DNA of 64,000 nucleotides, from the NCBI GenBank assembly GCA_965112735.1, contig OZ218954.1, forward strand, positions 4,278,001 to 4,342,000, written 5' to 3'. The stretch is from Phaeosaccion multiseriatum. Taxonomy: Eukaryota; Ochrophyta, other classes. The notes below the pieces were generated by a model, which saw only the letters and a program-made list of their open reading frames with translations, was not told the DNA's origin and ran no database searches. This document shows, in pieces, positions 62,232 through 64,000 of the stretch; the first letter of the stretch is position 1; the number at the start of each line of letters is the position of its first letter. Both the position numbers and the translations under genes were made by a program.

Positions 62232-63130
62232 TTCCTCCTCCTCCTCCTCCTCCTCCTCCTCCTCCTCCTCCTCCTCCTCCTCCTCCTCCTCCTCCTCCTC
62301 CTCCTCCTCCTCCTCCTCCTCCTCCTCCTCCTCCTCCTCCTCCTCCTCCTCCTCCTCCTCCTCCTCCTCCTCCTCCTCCTCCTCCTCCTCCTCCTCCTCC
62401 TCCTCCTCCTCCTCCTCCTCCTCCTCCTCCTCCTCCTCCTCCTCCTCCTCCTCCTCCTCCTCCTCCTCCTCCTCCTCCTCCTCCTCCTCCTCCTCCTCCT
62501 CCTCCTCCTCCTCCTCCTCCTCCTCCTCCTCCTCCTCCTCCTCCTCCTCCTCCTCCTCCTCCTCCTCCTCCTCCTCCTCCTCCTCCTCCTCCTCCTCCTC
62601 CTCCTCCTCCTCCTCCTCCTCCTCCTCCTCCTCCTCCTCCTCCTCCTCCTCCTCCTCCTCCTCCTCCTCCTCCTCCTCCTCCTCCTCCTCCTCCTCCTCC
62701 TCCTCCTCCTCCTCCTCCTCCTCCTCCTCCTCCTCCTCCTCCTCCTCCTCCTCCTCCTCCTCCTCCTCCTCCTCCTCCTCCTCCTCCTCCTCCTCCTCCT
62801 CCTCCTCCTCCTCCTCCTCCTCCTCCTCCTCCTCCTCCTCCTCCTCCTCCTCCTCCTCCTCCTCCTCCTCCTCCTCCTCCTCCTCCTCCTCCTCCTCCTC
62901 CTCCTCCTCCTCCTCCTCCTCCTCCTCCTCCTCCTCCTCCTCCTCCTCCTCCTCCTCCTCCTCCTCCTCCTCCTCCTCCTCCTCCTCCTCCTCCTCCTCC
63001 TCCTCCTCCTCCTCCTCCTCCTCCTCCTCCTCCTCCTCCTCCTCCTCCTCCTCCTCCTCCTCCTCCTCCTCCTCCTCCTCCTCCTCCTCCTCCTCCTCCT
63101 CCTCCTCCTCCTCCTCCTCCTCCTCCTCCT
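62232..63130. repeat. Giant (TCC)n trinucleotide tract, about 900 bp
   Basis: Nearly 300 uninterrupted TCC units, with a slightly interrupted 5' edge from 62,216. All six frames are open, so apparent poly-Leu, poly-Gly or poly-Arg proteins are artefacts. A homopurine-homopyrimidine mirror repeat of this length can form triplex (H-) DNA; the exact copy number is uncertain in any assembly. Confidence 0.95.
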
Positions 63131-63644
63131 GCGATAATCTCCTGCTGGTGCTGCACTTGTGCTGGTGCTGCTTGAACGAACGTCTCCCTCTTTCCTTGCT
63201 GCAGGGCCTCCCGGCCTCCCCTCCCCTCCCCTCCCCTTCCCCATGAGTTGCGGCCTCCTCAGGACATACTCACATAGTCACATAGGACAATGGCAAGGCT
63301 ACCATGGCACCATCACGTAGAAAGGCTTGTTGGTTGGGCAGCGCACACACACATACACACACACACACACACACACGCACGCACGCACACACGCACGCTC
63401 ACACGGACGGGGGTACAAAGCGTTGGATCGCGTTCGGCCATATTTTTCTATTCGGCTGCCATCCGTCTTCTTCAACCCCCGACCATCACCCCCCTCGTCC
63501 ATCTTATTCCCCTTCTCGGGCTCCTGCGACCCGTCCGCTTTAACCCTTCGTATCAGAACTCTACGATGGAGCCATGGAAAGGGCGCTCCTACTTCATACA
63601 AAAAGGAGCACGTAGCAGCAACAGGAGGACGGCTAATCTCAAGG
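63131..63644. other. Intergenic region with (CA)n
   Basis: Contains a CA/CG dinucleotide stretch at 63,344-63,410. No coding exon is recognised; presumably the promoter of the downstream gene. Confidence 0.45.
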
Positions 63645-63950
63645 ATGAAGATCTGTGCTGCGGCCCTCCTCGTGGGACTGCCACTCCTCGCGCAGGCCAG
63701 CTACTACGAGGGAAGCTCAGACGGCATATCTGGCCTCCCTCTTGAGCTTGAGGAGAGGGTGATCGAAGGTGATCGCCTCGCTCGCTCTCTCCAAGGAGCC
63801 TGGGAGGGTGCTTTTTGCTCGAGCGTGTGCACGACTGCCCAGCCGTGCTACGCGGATCCCACCTGCCTGGTCGGGGAAGAGTCTCTCGGCTGCAATGCGG
63901 CTGGCGCGGGCCAAGCCTGCCGATGTAAGTGCGGGGGGCGCCAATGCTGA
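63645..63950 (+). CDS. Small secreted Cys-rich protein (101 aa, or first exon of a longer gene)
   Basis: ATG at 63645 opens MKICAAALLVGLPLLAQASY, a clear signal peptide with likely cleavage after AQA. The mature part has a Glu/Leu-rich segment and then a Cys cluster: CSSVCTTAQPCYADPTC, LGCNAAGAGQACRCKC. The eight or more Cys in 55 residues suggest a disulfide-stabilised extracellular domain. A perfect donor GTAAGT lies inside the last Cys codons (63,924), so the gene may splice on beyond the window instead of ending at the TGA at 63,948. No family recognised. Confidence 0.6.
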   Translation: MKICAAALLVGLPLLAQASYYEGSSDGISGLPLELEERVIEGDRLARSLQGAWEGAFCSSVCTTAQPCYADPTCLVGEESLGCNAAGAGQACRCKCGGRQC

Positions 63951-64000
63951 TGCTGAAGAGGTTGCAGTGATGCTGCTGTGGTCGTGGCACCCAGCAGAAT

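Noticed and set aside
62155-63244. Frames of over 300 Leu, Gly or Arg residues
   Set aside because: Pure (TCC)n translation, open in all frames, with no ordinary protein sequence attached.

Overview
The window is nuclear DNA from a eukaryote with intron-rich genes, GT-AG (and a few GC-AG) introns, high GC and extreme loads of pyrimidine/purine microsatellites. A phosphate translocator with an N-terminal signal peptide plus transit-peptide-like leader (20,232-23,089) points to an alga with a complex, red-lineage plastid, most likely a photosynthetic stramenopile (eustigmatophyte or brown-alga-like). That placement is inference; no rRNA or organelle marker is present.

Layout. 0.3-12.4 kb: two tandem minus-strand paralogues of an unusual zinc-finger/SAM/RING protein; the longer one also carries two KH RNA-binding domains. 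12.4-16.6 kb: intergenic DNA with a 408-bp terminal-inverted-repeat element, a 124-bp-arm hairpin at the end of a gene fragment, and a lineage-specific basic/serine-rich protein. 17.0-23.1 kb: a divergent pair, an AP2-like DNA-binding candidate (minus) and the plastid phosphate translocator (plus). 24.1-28.3 kb: a Glu-rich hypothetical protein, a GFA/CENP-V-type zinc protein with a decayed partial duplicate, and a tiny membrane protein sharing a 150-bp divergent promoter. 28.5-33.7 kb: a large helical-repeat-like protein of unknown role. 34.1-36.9 kb: a DUF1295 (steroid 5-alpha-reductase-fold) membrane enzyme.

37-52.5 kb is a rearranged, repeat-rich region: 5'-truncated LINE-like tails ending in (CA)n, three copies of one TIR element family, a protein made of five SAP motifs separated by poly-Gly, a condensin subunit 1 gene that stops after about 516 codons where the repeats begin, a cluster of one intact and two broken ankyrin/BTB-like genes (one fused to a copy of the AP2-like gene's 3' end), a broken 2OG-Fe(II) oxygenase, and a second perfect hairpin (172-bp arms).

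52.8-61.8 kb holds a 13-exon Uso1/p115 vesicle-tethering gene, followed by an approximately 900-bp (TCC)n tract and a small secreted Cys-rich protein.

Exon boundaries were derived by hand from GT/GC...AG signals, phase continuity and paralogue comparison; where all junctions keep phase the models are strong. Long pyrimidine microsatellites lie on the coding strand just upstream of intron acceptors, and (GGA)n/(GAG)n runs inside exons are read as Gly or Glu, so repeat orientation itself tracks gene direction.
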